DNA of 41,182 bases from contig JAKIUC010000041.1 of the NCBI GenBank assembly GCA_021647785.1, forward strand, positions 1-41,182. The letters are read 5' to 3'. Shown piece by piece: positions 26,458 to 36,600 of the stretch. The translations under genes were made by a program, and so were the position numbers. The notes beneath the pieces were generated by a model that worked only from the letters and a program-made list of their open reading frames with translations, was not told the origin of the DNA and searched no databases. The first letter of the stretch is position 1. Each line of letters begins with the position of its first letter. The stretch comes from Melioribacteraceae bacterium (GTDB lineage Bacteria > Bacteroidota > Ignavibacteria > Ignavibacteriales > Melioribacteraceae).

Positions 26458-27792
26458 CTATTTGTGCTTTTTATTGCACAATTCCGGTTCAACGGGTTTA
26501 ATTATAAATGTAACTTCTATTTCTTCATCTTCTCTAATTAAATTAAATGAAATTTCTTCATCCCAATTTTTATATTGTAAATATTTTCTTAATTGAATTG
26601 AATTTTCAAAATCATTTCCATCAATTGAAAGAATAATATCTCCGGACTCTATTCCATTTTCATAAGCAATAGTTTCTGGCATAACAATTTTTACCGGGTA
26701 TCCCTTTCCATCATTCTTTCTTACTCCAAAACCGAATGAGGGATACATATCATGTTCCATCTCTTTTTTGCCCCAAATAAAATTGGCTAAACTCCGAATA
26801 ACAACTTTGTTTGGAGTTAAATCCATTGGCATATGTGCCATACGAGCTGGTCTCTTTTTTGTTTTTTCTTTCATCTCCGAGTCAGAAATTTCAGATACTT
26901 CACTCTCATCATCATTCATTTCATGTTCATCATCCAACTCAGGAACGTCAACAGTTACAAGAGATGCAAAAGATAAATCACTTCTATCTTTTATTATTCT
27001 ACCAATTCCTATATTATAAAAAACATGCCCGCTGCCTGCCAAAACAACTACAACTGCATCCGGATTTTCATTAGCAATTTTAATAGCACCTTCACCCATT
27101 GCTGCATCCCATAAACATTGGGCGGGATAGATGTTCCGAAACTGCTTCGGCATTGTTGCATCCATACCCTGCATAGCTACCTTAAAGAAAAATTTATGTT
27201 CTATGTTCGATGTATCAATAGCAGGTAGTACTTTCAAGTCCTCTTCTTCTAACGCACCAAGTCCGCCTCGTCCAATTTTGGATGCATACTTGCGTGGTGT
27301 GTTAACTCCGAATAATGGGATGTTTTTTTCGCGAGCATAATTAAAGATTGCATCGTAGTATCTATAATTATGGCTCCAAGTTTTTAGGTAACCAGTCTGT
27401 TCAATAAATGTATTTTCATCAGTTTCACCATTACTCCAAGCTGCTAATACTGAATCTTGAGCAGAGTTAAACATTTCCAAAGCTAAGATAACTTTTTTAC
27501 CAGATTCAACTAATCCTTCAATAACTGCCAATTGAACATCATGGTGTAATTGATTTGTATGAGTTTCACCAACTATTACTATTCTATATTCACTTAGTGA
27601 TTTTAACAACTCATCTTCAGTGATACTTTTTAATGTAGTTGTATTTACAATTTCATCTAAATTAACTTTGCAGAAATCATATTTCTTTTCAGTATCTCCT
27701 ATTGGTATTCTGTCAATATCAAATGATTGAGCTACATTTATTAGTGAACTTAATAAAAATATTAACAATAATAATATTAGTTTATTCTTCAT
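26458..27792 (-). CDS. ChaN-like haem-binding-fold protein with C-terminal PDZ domain
   Basis: 444 residues with a signal peptide (ILLLLIFLLSSLINVAQS). The N-terminal ~270 residues match the ChaN/Cofac_haem_bdg family: RIVIVGETHTNQLHHDVQL, ILALEMFNSAQDSVLA, IPLFGVNTPRKYASKI and VVVLAGSGHVFYNIGI. The family fold is reported to bind haem in Campylobacter ChaN, though many members may have other roles. A low-complexity acidic linker (ELDDEHEMNDDESEVSE) leads to a PDZ domain (AYENGIESGDIILSIDG ... WDEEISFNLIREDE). It starts 10 bases downstream of the NHL gene and so is co-transcribed with it. Confidence 0.88.
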   Translation of the reverse strand: MKNKLILLLLIFLLSSLINVAQSFDIDRIPIGDTEKKYDFCKVNLDEIVNTTTLKSITEDELLKSLSEYRIVIVGETHTNQLHHDVQLAVIEGLVESGKKVILALEMFNSAQDSVLAAWSNGETDENTFIEQTGYLKTWSHNYRYYDAIFNYAREKNIPLFGVNTPRKYASKIGRGGLGALEEEDLKVLPAIDTSNIEHKFFFKVAMQGMDATMPKQFRNIYPAQCLWDAAMGEGAIKIANENPDAVVVVLAGSGHVFYNIGIGRIIKDRSDLSFASLVTVDVPELDDEHEMNDDESEVSEISDSEMKEKTKKRPARMAHMPMDLTPNKVVIRSLANFIWGKKEMEHDMYPSFGFGVRKNDGKGYPVKIVMPETIAYENGIESGDIILSIDGNDFENSIQLRKYLQYKNWDEEISFNLIREDEEIEVTFIIKPVEPELCNKKHK

Positions 27793-27802
27793 TGTATCTC
27801 CT

Positions 27803-28798
27803 TTATTCTATTTCAATTACTTTTATTTGATGATTGTATAAATCTGCAATCCATAAATACTCTCCATGCACTAACACAGCTGCTGGTTTATTTAATTCCG
27901 ATAGTTTTGAACCACTTTCTCCAGTGCCTGCAATGGTTGTAACATTACCATCTTTATCAATTTTTAAAATTCTATGTGTTCCCATATCTGCAATGTAAAG
28001 ATTTTTATCTTTATCAATAGCAATACCGTGGGGCGTGCTTAGGGTATCTTTAAGAGTTAAAGTTGTAACCTCTTTGCCTGGCACAATTTTACGAATTAAA
28101 TGACTCCCTGCATCAGCCACATAAATAATTTCTCCGTCTGCTGCAATATCCATTACATACTTAAATGTAGCCTTGTCAGGTATCCCATCCTCGTTGCCAG
28201 TTTCACCACTACCTGCCAGCGTAGAAACCATTCCATCTTTTATTTTTCTTATACGTGCATTACCAATATCAGCAACTGCAACACCACCATCACTACAAAC
28301 AACTATGGCATGAGGAGAAACAAATTTAGCCGAATCTGCTTGTCCATCCATAAAACCTACTCGGTTAGGATTTCCCGCCAATGTGGAGACTTCAAAACCA
28401 CCTTGTGCATTTTTAGTAATTACTCTTATTGTATGATTGCCAGCTTCAGCAATATAAATTTTATCACTTTTTTCATCGTAGGCAACACCATGGGGTGATT
28501 TAATTTTTGCCGTTTCTGCAGGTCCATCTTTATAACCTTCTTTATCCGGACCACCAACTATTGTTGTAACTTTGCCATCAATAGTTACAATGCGAATTGC
28601 ATGATTATTTATATCTGCAAATATTATTGAATTTTCTTTGTAAGCTGCAAAGCGTATTGGTTTATTCAATTCTGCTGAATTGCCATCTGTAAAGCCAGCA
28701 TTTCCACTTCCGGTAACCAATTTCATTTTTTTAATTGGCTCTTTGCTGTATGTTGTAAAAGTAAATAATAATGCAAAAATTAGAATAGTTAATTTCAT
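27803..28798 (-). CDS. Secreted NHL-repeat beta-propeller protein
   Basis: 331 residues with a signal peptide (MKLTILIFALLFTFTTYS). About six NHL blades are present, each with the pattern 'I.IADAGNHTIRVI...G.VTTLAG', for example NSIIFADINNHAIRIVTIDG, DKIYIAEAGNHTIRVITKNA, EIIYVADAGSHLIRKIVPG and KNLYIADMGTHRILKIDKDG. NHL propellers are protein- or ligand-binding scaffolds; no catalytic residues can be assigned. First gene of the leftward two-gene unit with the ChaN-PDZ protein. Confidence 0.9.
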   Translation of the reverse strand: MKLTILIFALLFTFTTYSKEPIKKMKLVTGSGNAGFTDGNSAELNKPIRFAAYKENSIIFADINNHAIRIVTIDGKVTTIVGGPDKEGYKDGPAETAKIKSPHGVAYDEKSDKIYIAEAGNHTIRVITKNAQGGFEVSTLAGNPNRVGFMDGQADSAKFVSPHAIVVCSDGGVAVADIGNARIRKIKDGMVSTLAGSGETGNEDGIPDKATFKYVMDIAADGEIIYVADAGSHLIRKIVPGKEVTTLTLKDTLSTPHGIAIDKDKNLYIADMGTHRILKIDKDGNVTTIAGTGESGSKLSELNKPAAVLVHGEYLWIADLYNHQIKVIEIE

Positions 28799-29137
28799 AA
28801 TAATTCCTATGTATTATAAAAATATGTGCTAAAATATATGTAAAATTTAGTTACACGTGCGTAATATAATATTAAAGTAAAATGAATGCCAATCATAACT
28901 ATATATTGGGACGATTAAGCAGTAAAAGTAAAATTGAAATATTTTAATATAATGAATTTGAGTTACACATATTTTTTTGTAACTTAAATTTTAATAAAAG
29001 AAATGACTATTGAACTATGCAAAAATAATGTATAAGCATACTTTTATTTATGGTTGTTATTTTTGCACTTGTATCATTAAAATGAATAACTTTACTTTTC
29101 AAACTTTCACTATTCAATAACAAAATATGGAGTGTTT
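28799..29137. promoter_or_regulatory. Divergent promoter region between NHL gene and T9SS cargo gene
   Basis: This is a 339-base AT-rich region with no frame of note. The octamer AGTTACAC occurs twice (28849-28856 and 28961-28968). The second copy forms a dyad AGTTAC-N12-GTAACT (28961-28984). TATTTTTG at 29058-29065 matches the Bacteroidota -7 motif TAnnTTTG upstream of the rightward gene, but I see no TTG at the expected -33 spacing. Confidence 0.35.
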
Positions 29138-30850
29138 ATGAAAAAATTTACTACTATTCTAATTTCGTCAATTTTACTTTTCCTTTCTTCTTCTCTATTT
29201 GCCCAAGTACTTTTCTCTGATAATTTTGAATCGGGAACTGCAAGTGCAGAGTGGGGAGTTTACCGTGCAGGTGAAGAGACCGTAACCGCAGTACCAATGG
29301 GAGATGCACCAAAAGCTCTATCTAATGGTGGTAATTATGTTGGGTATTTGCAGGATAGTGACGGCACATATACCGGTGCTGCTATTGCTTTAGCTGGTGA
29401 TGTATCAGCAGCAAATTATAACATTGAAGCAGATGTCTATTGTTATGTAAATAATGCAAATGGTTCAGCTTATACTGGTGTTACTTTTTACTCTGATAGC
29501 ACAAGAAGTGTGTATCTCAAATTAGTTGCCGATTTTGATGGCAGCCAGAGAATGAGGTTATATAATAACAGACTAAATATGACAACTTTCCAATATACTT
29601 TCCATCATCAATTTGGTGCTGCTGATATGCCGAATGGAATTCCTACAGAAGATGGATGGCACAAAATGAGAGTTGAAGTTAGAACAATTAACGAAGATAC
29701 TACTGCTTTTTGGTCTTACTTTGATGGGGTATTATTAAATGGTTCTCCAGTTTATGATACTGGCGATGACAGAATGGCTTCTGGTAAGTTTGGATTATTT
29801 AGTTTCCAACAAGGGGAAACAGGTATTGCAGGCTACTACGACAATGTTGTTGTAACTGAAGTATCTGCTGAAACTGATAATTTATTTGCGGATGATTTTG
29901 AATCGGGAACAGCAAGCACAGAGTGGGGCGTTTACCGAGCAGGTGAAGAAACAGTAACAGCCGTACCAATGGGTGATGCACCCTCCGCTTTAGATGGTGG
30001 TGGCGATTATGTTGGATATTTACAAGATAGTGATGGCACATACACAGGTGCTGCCATTGCATTAGCTGGCGATGTTGATGAAACTGATTATTCTATTGAA
30101 GCAGATGTATATTGTTATGTTAATAATCCAAATGGTTCAGCTTATACTGGTGTTACTTTTTACTCTGATAGCACAAAAAGTGTTTATCTAAAATTAGTAG
30201 CCGATTTTGATGGCAGCCAAAGAATGAGGTTATATAATAATAGACTAAATATGACTACTTTCCAATATACGTTTCATCATCAGTTTGATGCTGCCGATAT
30301 GCCAAATGGAATTCCTACTGCAGATGGATGGTACAAAATAAAAGTTGAGGTGAGAACTATTAATGAAGATACCACAGCTTTTTGGAGCTATTTTGATGGA
30401 GTGCTATTAAATGGTTCTCCAATTTATGATACTGGCGTTGATAGAATGGCTTCAGGAAAATTTGGATTGTTTAGTTTTCAGCAAGGGGAAACTGGAATTC
30501 CTGGTTATTTTGATAATGTTGTTGTTAAAAAATTAGATGCTATTACTTCTGTTAAAGAGAATAGAGAAAAGATTAATACAGTACCTGAAGGATTTGTTCT
30601 TGAACAAAACTATCCAAATCCATTTAACCCAAGTACAGTAATCAATTTCTCAATTTCGGAGAGTGCGTTAGTTACATTAAAAGTGTTTAATATGTTAGGT
30701 CAGGAAGTGGCAGAATTAGTGAACAGTGTAAAATCAGCAGGTAGTTACAGTGCAACATTCGATGCTGCCAATTTACCTACTGGTCTTTATGTTTATACAA
30801 TTCGTGTAGATAACTACACAGCTACAAAGAAAATGCTGCTTATAAAATAA
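29138..30850 (+). CDS. T9SS-secreted protein with two near-identical jelly-roll repeats
   Basis: 570 residues from ATG 29138, chosen because GGAG precedes it and a signal peptide begins there (MKKFTTILISSILLFLSSSLFA); a GTG two codons earlier is possible. Two repeats of ~220 residues each start NFESGTASAEWGVYRAGEE / DFESGTASTEWGVYRAGEE and end FGLFSFQQGETGI.GY.DNVVV. They look like concanavalin/LamG-type carbohydrate-binding sandwiches by composition. The C-terminus is a type A T9SS sorting domain: LEQNYPNPFNPSTVINFSI ... VFNMLGQEVAELV ... GLYVYTIRV ... KKMLLIK. The product should be exported across the outer membrane and attached to or released from the surface. Ligand unknown. A perfect terminator follows. 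Confidence 0.92.
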   Translation: MKKFTTILISSILLFLSSSLFAQVLFSDNFESGTASAEWGVYRAGEETVTAVPMGDAPKALSNGGNYVGYLQDSDGTYTGAAIALAGDVSAANYNIEADVYCYVNNANGSAYTGVTFYSDSTRSVYLKLVADFDGSQRMRLYNNRLNMTTFQYTFHHQFGAADMPNGIPTEDGWHKMRVEVRTINEDTTAFWSYFDGVLLNGSPVYDTGDDRMASGKFGLFSFQQGETGIAGYYDNVVVTEVSAETDNLFADDFESGTASTEWGVYRAGEETVTAVPMGDAPSALDGGGDYVGYLQDSDGTYTGAAIALAGDVDETDYSIEADVYCYVNNPNGSAYTGVTFYSDSTKSVYLKLVADFDGSQRMRLYNNRLNMTTFQYTFHHQFDAADMPNGIPTADGWYKIKVEVRTINEDTTAFWSYFDGVLLNGSPIYDTGVDRMASGKFGLFSFQQGETGIPGYFDNVVVKKLDAITSVKENREKINTVPEGFVLEQNYPNPFNPSTVINFSISESALVTLKVFNMLGQEVAELVNSVKSAGSYSATFDAANLPTGLYVYTIRVDNYTATKKMLLIK

Positions 30851-30884
30851 ATCAAACGAAGTATGGGTTTATTTTATAACAGTC

Positions 30885-30972
30885 CCGCTTTTTCGGGGCT
30901 GCTACTTAAGTAGTAGTCCCTTTGGGGCTGCTGATAAAATAGTATTACTCCCTTTGCAGGGATGCTAAATAG
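30885..30972. repeat. Three tandem degenerate CCC/GGG mini-hairpins
   Basis: Three successive units follow the pattern AGT-CCC-(CTTT)-GGG-GCTGCT: CCCGCTTTTTCGGGGCTGCT (about 30885-30904), TCCCTTTGGGGCTGCT (about 30917-30932) and CTCCCTTTGCAGGGATGCT (about 30949-30967). They belong to the dispersed hairpin family and lie between the cargo gene and its terminator. Confidence 0.55.
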
Positions 30973-30979
30973 AAAAATT

Positions 30980-31010
30980 AAAAGAGGCGTTTTATTTGAA
31001 CGCCTCTTTT
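30980..31010. terminator. Perfect rho-independent terminator
   Basis: AAAAGAGGCGTT (30980-30991), a 7-base loop, and AACGCCTCTTTT (30999-31010) form a perfect 12-bp stem with A and T tracts at the ends, usable in both directions. It closes the T9SS cargo transcript. Confidence 0.85.
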
Positions 31011-31091
31011 AGTAAAAAGTTGTTTGTTTTTCTATCTATGATTCTTTTTTCTCAAAGTAACTAGTATTTAAATTCATTAATGTGGTAATCA

Positions 31092-33665
31092 ATGCTTACT
31101 AAAAAAATATGTTTTAAATCGAAAACAAAATATCTTAACATTTTTATAACACTCCTATTTTTATTTTCCCAAATTATTTTTGCTGGCACAACAGGAAAAG
31201 TTTCCGGAGTTATTACAGACGAAATCGGAGAACCTATGCCAGGTGTTAATGTAATGATTATGGGAACAACTATGGGGGCTGCAAGTGATATTAATGGTGA
31301 GTATTTTATTCTAAATATTCCTCCAGGAACTTATTCAATAAGAGCCACAATGGTTGGATATAAACCATACAAAGTTGATCAAGTAAAAGTAATAACTGAT
31401 TTAACAACAAAGATAGATTTCCCAATGCAAACTGCATCTTTGTTAATGGATGAGGAAGTAATTGTGGTTGCAGAACGTGCTTTAGTACAGAAGGATGAAA
31501 CTTCCAAAATTGCTGTTGTAACTTCTGAAGATATAATGAGCATGCCCGTTAATAGTATTCAAGAAATTTTAACAACCAAAGCAGGCTTTACCGTTGATGC
31601 TAATGGCGATTTACATGTTAGGGGTGGACGTACTGATGAAATTTCATTTATGGTTGATGGTGTAAAGATGGAGGATCCTCTTTATAGAGATAGTGAAAAC
31701 AATTTTAATAAAGATGCTATAAATGAAATGGTAATTATTAGTGGTACTTTTAATGCAGAGTATGGCGATGCTATGTCTGGAATTGTAAATATTACAACAA
31801 AAGATGGTGGTTCAAAATTTCATGGCAGAATTGAATATACTTCTCCAACATTAGTGGAATCTCCATATAGAACAGCAAATGCATTTGAAGGAGTTGAAGA
31901 TGAATTGGAATATAAAGAAACAAGTGTTCTCGATAATGCTATTGTTCCAGTTATTGGACAAATAAGAGGCTCACTAAGTGGACCAATAACTTCAAAACTC
32001 ACTTTTTTTATGTCGGGATATACAGTTAATACCGATAGCTATTTACCTCATGGTTATAATACCGCTGTTGATGGATTTGGAAAGTTAACTTTTTTTGTAT
32101 CACCCACCTTAAAGTTATCCCTTTCAGGTCAGATAACTAATAGTGAGAGACAAGGTTATAGTCATAAGTGGAAGTATAGAAGTGATAACCAAGCTCGTAC
32201 AAAAAAGAATACAAATAGAGAAATATTTATGTTAACCCATACGGTAAATAAAAACTTCTTTTATATTGCAAATATTTCTCGTTTCAATAACAAAATGAAA
32301 ATCCAAGTTGGTAATAAATCACCTTCCGAGTATGTTAGGGGTGTAACTGGCGAATCTGTTTATTTTTATGTTGACGGTGATGATTCGCGATACGCAGATA
32401 ATAGAACAACTACCTATCGCGGTAAACTTGATGCAACATGGCAGGCAAATAATAATCATCAATTCAAAGGTGGTATCGAACTTATTCAGCATGATATTAA
32501 TGTTAATGAAGAATCGGAACCTTGGCCATCAGGAGCAAATTTTAAAGACATTTATACGAAAACACCTTTTGAATTTGCCACATATCTTCAAGACAAAATT
32601 GAATACGATTATATAATTGTAAACGTAGGATTAAGATTAGACTATATAGATGCGAAAGCAAATATGTGGCGAGATATGACAAGGTTTGGTGAATTTGATG
32701 AAGATAATAATTTTATACCTGCCGAAGAAATTCCTGTTGATCCTCAAGTTCAATTAAGTCCACGTATTGGATTGGCTTATCCAATAACTGATGAAGCCGT
32801 TCTCCATTTTGCTTACGGACATTTTTTCCAAAACCCAAATTATAATTCTCTTTATTATAATGCTGCACGAGATATGTCTAGCACTTTACCTTTGGTCGGA
32901 AACCCATCTGCAAAAGCTCAAAAAACAGTTTCGTTCGAAGCAGGAATTAAGCAGCAGATTGGTGATAACTGGGCAATAGATGTTACCGCATGGAGCAAAG
33001 ATATAACAGATCTTTTATCAACTTTTCAAGTGAGTTATTTATCTAAAGATTATGTAGTTTTTTACAATTTGGATTATGCAAGTGTAAAAGGAATTGATTT
33101 AACATTAAAGAAAAAATATAGCAGCTATTTTTCTGGTTCAATTAATTATAGTTATATGATTGCAAAAGGAAATAACTCTCAGCCACTTGGCGGTTACACA
33201 AGTGCTTTCACTAAAGAGGAAGTTCCGCATCAAGAATATTTTTTAGATTTTGATCAGAGTCATAACTTTGCTCTGAATTTCAGCTTTTTTGTTCCGGCAA
33301 ATAAAGGGATTTTATCCGATCTTAATTTTAACTTTATCTACAGAGCATCTAGCGGATTGCCATACACACCTTATGTCGATCCTACAGTTCGCATTGATGT
33401 TAACTCGGCAAGAAAACCTTGGACATCAACTTTTGATTTTAGATTACAAAAAAGAGTTCCTCTCACTATTTTCTCTCTTGCCTTATTTCTTGAAGTTAAA
33501 AACTTGTTCGATACACAAAATGTATTGTGGGTTTATTCACGAACTGGAAAACCTTTCGATAATGGTCAACCTGGTTTAGTTGGCTCTACCCCTGATGCAA
33601 ATTACAATCCGGCTAATGTTGGACCACCAAGAACAATTAGTGCAGGAGTTCAAATAATATGGTAA
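31092..33665 (+). CDS. TonB-dependent receptor with carboxypeptidase-regulatory domain
   Basis: 857 residues. A signal peptide lies around residues 15-32 (NIFITLLFLFSQIIFAG). It is followed by the regulatory-like beta-sandwich (GKVSGVITDEIGEPMPGVNV, INGEYFILNIPPGTYSIRA) at ~33-110. The plug (LHVRGGRTDEISFMVDGVKM, GTFNAEYGDAMSGIVNITTK) runs to ~235, and the barrel ends GVQIIW. Close in design to the receptor at 1726-4794 but about 165 residues shorter. Its last codons overlap the longest frame of the next gene, and the real next start is 15 bases beyond its stop, so the two are one operon. The substrate cannot be inferred. Confidence 0.93.
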   Translation: MLTKKICFKSKTKYLNIFITLLFLFSQIIFAGTTGKVSGVITDEIGEPMPGVNVMIMGTTMGAASDINGEYFILNIPPGTYSIRATMVGYKPYKVDQVKVITDLTTKIDFPMQTASLLMDEEVIVVAERALVQKDETSKIAVVTSEDIMSMPVNSIQEILTTKAGFTVDANGDLHVRGGRTDEISFMVDGVKMEDPLYRDSENNFNKDAINEMVIISGTFNAEYGDAMSGIVNITTKDGGSKFHGRIEYTSPTLVESPYRTANAFEGVEDELEYKETSVLDNAIVPVIGQIRGSLSGPITSKLTFFMSGYTVNTDSYLPHGYNTAVDGFGKLTFFVSPTLKLSLSGQITNSERQGYSHKWKYRSDNQARTKKNTNREIFMLTHTVNKNFFYIANISRFNNKMKIQVGNKSPSEYVRGVTGESVYFYVDGDDSRYADNRTTTYRGKLDATWQANNNHQFKGGIELIQHDINVNEESEPWPSGANFKDIYTKTPFEFATYLQDKIEYDYIIVNVGLRLDYIDAKANMWRDMTRFGEFDEDNNFIPAEEIPVDPQVQLSPRIGLAYPITDEAVLHFAYGHFFQNPNYNSLYYNAARDMSSTLPLVGNPSAKAQKTVSFEAGIKQQIGDNWAIDVTAWSKDITDLLSTFQVSYLSKDYVVFYNLDYASVKGIDLTLKKKYSSYFSGSINYSYMIAKGNNSQPLGGYTSAFTKEEVPHQEYFLDFDQSHNFALNFSFFVPANKGILSDLNFNFIYRASSGLPYTPYVDPTVRIDVNSARKPWTSTFDFRLQKRVPLTIFSLALFLEVKNLFDTQNVLWVYSRTGKPFDNGQPGLVGSTPDANYNPANVGPPRTISAGVQIIW

Positions 33666-33679
33666 CCGGAGGAAAGTTT

Positions 33680-36600
33680 ATGTGCAAATTTTCAAATAGA
33701 TTTTTACTATTTCTAATATTATCTCTCTTTATTTCAGGAGTAATAACTGCCCAGCAAAGTTGTGCAGATTGTCATAAAGAGGCTAAGTTAGGAAAGTTAG
33801 TTCCGCTAAAAAAACCTGTCTCAAGTTTTGAAAGAGGTCTTGGTATTATGGATAAGGGACAAATAGCAAATTACTTAGGGAATTATGGAGTGCTATCAAA
33901 TTTTCACGAGTACTTTAATGAAGCAATACGGTGGCCAAAAGAAGCTGGCGGGCAAACTCATTATAGTTTCGGATTGGGGCTTGTTGTTGCTTCAAAAGGG
34001 AATGTAATTACATCCGTTGGTGTCGATAAGTACGATTGGGCACCTAAGGATGGTTCGCGCGGCAAAGTGTTTTCCGGGGATGTTACAGCCCCGCCTCCTG
34101 ATGAAACACCATTTCTTCCTCTTAGCGATAACCCAGAAACTTGGCCCGAAGGATATTTTGATGAAAATGAAATGTGGATTGATACACCTGGCGAACGCCA
34201 TTGGCCCGGTTTTTTTCGTTTAGATATTGATCCGGAATCGCCAACTTTTGGAGAAGAAGTGGTGGGGGAATTTGTTTCTGACCGAGATATTTACTGTGTG
34301 TTTGATGACGAAGAAAATTCAAACCCTGATGGAGCATTAGGTATTGAAGTTCAGCAAATGGCTTACACTTATGGGCGACCTTATGCGGAGGATTTGTTAA
34401 TATGGGAATATCAAATTTATAATAGTAGCGGCACCCAATTAGATAGTGTTTATGTTGGGTACTATGCTGTATTTAGACCTGACTTCGATAATGAAGATAA
34501 TATTGTAATTCTTGATTCTGACCCAAATGATGCCCACACAAATGGTGATTTTGTATATATCTATGATATTAATAATACCAAAGATGGGGCATGGAAAGAT
34601 GACCCGACAGATTTTGGTATTGTTGGAATCAATATTTTAGATACTCCAAAAGATATGGGAATAACGGATTTTCACTATTTCAGTAGAGAATTTGCTCCTA
34701 AAGTTGATGAAGAGAGATGGGCAATAATTAGCAGTAACCCAAACGACCCTAATTTAACTGTACCAAGTGCATATTTTCATGGTGCAGATAGAAGAATGGA
34801 TACTACAGACCCTGACAGTATGAAAGCATATTTTCCAACCGGTGCACCTATTAACTTTTATATTATGACAGGTCCTTTTACTCTTGAGCCTGGAGAAGTT
34901 GTTAAATCATCAATAGGATTAGTTATGGGTAATGCCGGAACAACTCCTTTTGAACCGGATACTACCGACCTGATGAGCAACTTGAGAACTTTAAGGCAAA
35001 TGTATGATAGAGCATTTCAAGGTTCTGGACCACCTAAAACTCCAAATGTTAAAGTTTCAGTTAGCGATAAACAAGCTAGAATTTTTTGGGATTCTGCCGC
35101 AGAAGATTCAAGAGATGCTCTTACCGGTAAAAAAGATTTTGAGGGTTACAAAATTTACCGTAGTGATAATTTAGGCAAAACATGGGGCAACCCAATTACT
35201 GATCAATTTGGAACTGTAGTTGGTTACAAACCAATAAAAATATTTGATTTAATTGATGGAATTAAAGGGCTTGACCCAGCTTTTAATCAGTCTCTTGGTG
35301 ATGATAGTGGTATTGAGCATAGTTATATTGATAAAAATTTACTTAACGGAATTGAATATTGGTACACAGTTACTTCCTACGATATGGGAAACCAAAATCC
35401 TGATAGTTTGGAACAATCTTATCAGTCTCCGCTTGGTAGTTCGCTAATGGAGCCGCATACAGTTAAAGCTGTTCCTGGAGTTAATCCTCAGAACTATACT
35501 GCTCCAACCTACGGTCCCAATTTAACACCTGAAGGTTCATTCCCCCCAATTGGCGGAGTGTGTAACGGATTAGTATCTCTTGATATTGTTGAACCAGATT
35601 CAATTACTGGGGATAATTATCTTGTAACTTTTGTCGATTCAACATTAGAAATTGTTGGAAAAGATACAAATTATGTACTTGGCTTTAACCTTTATAGAAT
35701 TGATGCTGGCACAACAGACACAACTCTATTACTCGACCATCATTTGTTTTCTAACGAAACTAAAGATAATTTACCAATTACCGATGGATTTAGATTGACA
35801 GTATATGACTCTCCCTCCGGAGTTGCTTCGCAAGGCTGGACTACTGTAAATGGTGATACATCTACATTCTATTGGAATACAAGCCCTGTTGATAAATACA
35901 AAGACGTTACAACTGGTGAGGTTATTTCAGAATTCATCTACACAATTGATGACTACAGAATTACAATTGATAGATCAGGAGAAGGGCTTAAAGCAACATT
36001 GTATGATCTCTTTACAGGAACTCTTTATCCTGATAGTGTTTATAATCTTCCATTGAAGGTTGAAATTATAACCGATCCGGAAAATCCGATTAGCGAAGGT
36101 ATTAATACTTTGCTTATGGAGTTTGCCGTTCTTGGACCTTGGGATTTTAGAAAGGATTTCTACAGCCCAGTTGGATGGGATTTGAAAATTGGTGGTAAAG
36201 CGTATTCTGCAGGAAGCCCTGGTTTCTATGAAAAACATATTGATATTTTGAACTTTGAAAAGTTTGATGTTGACCCAATAACCGGAGATACAACCTTTAC
36301 AGGATTGGGGTTGAATACAAACCACCAGCCCAATACTTATATTAATGCTTACGCCGATACGATTCATCAAGTTGCCATACCTCCTTCTGATGGGGACCAA
36401 TACACAATTTATACTTACAAACCTTTCAGAAAAGAGATTAGATATGAGTTCACTACAAAATCTACCGACTATTCAAACTTAGGGAATATAGACCTAAAGA
36501 AAATTAGAGCAGTTCCTGATCCTTATATCGTTTCTAATGAATTTGAAACCTCCCAATTTGGTAAAAGATTAATGTTCAACAATTTACCAAACGAATGTAA

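Noticed and set aside
28100-28498. Rightward 132-codon frame inside the NHL gene
   Set aside because: It is antisense to clear NHL repeats; the Thr/Ile/Cys-rich composition reflects the repeat codons.
29799-30062. Leftward 87-codon His/Gln-rich frame in the T9SS cargo gene
   Set aside because: It is a reverse-strand shadow of the duplicated repeat; the sense frame has a signal peptide and a sorting domain.
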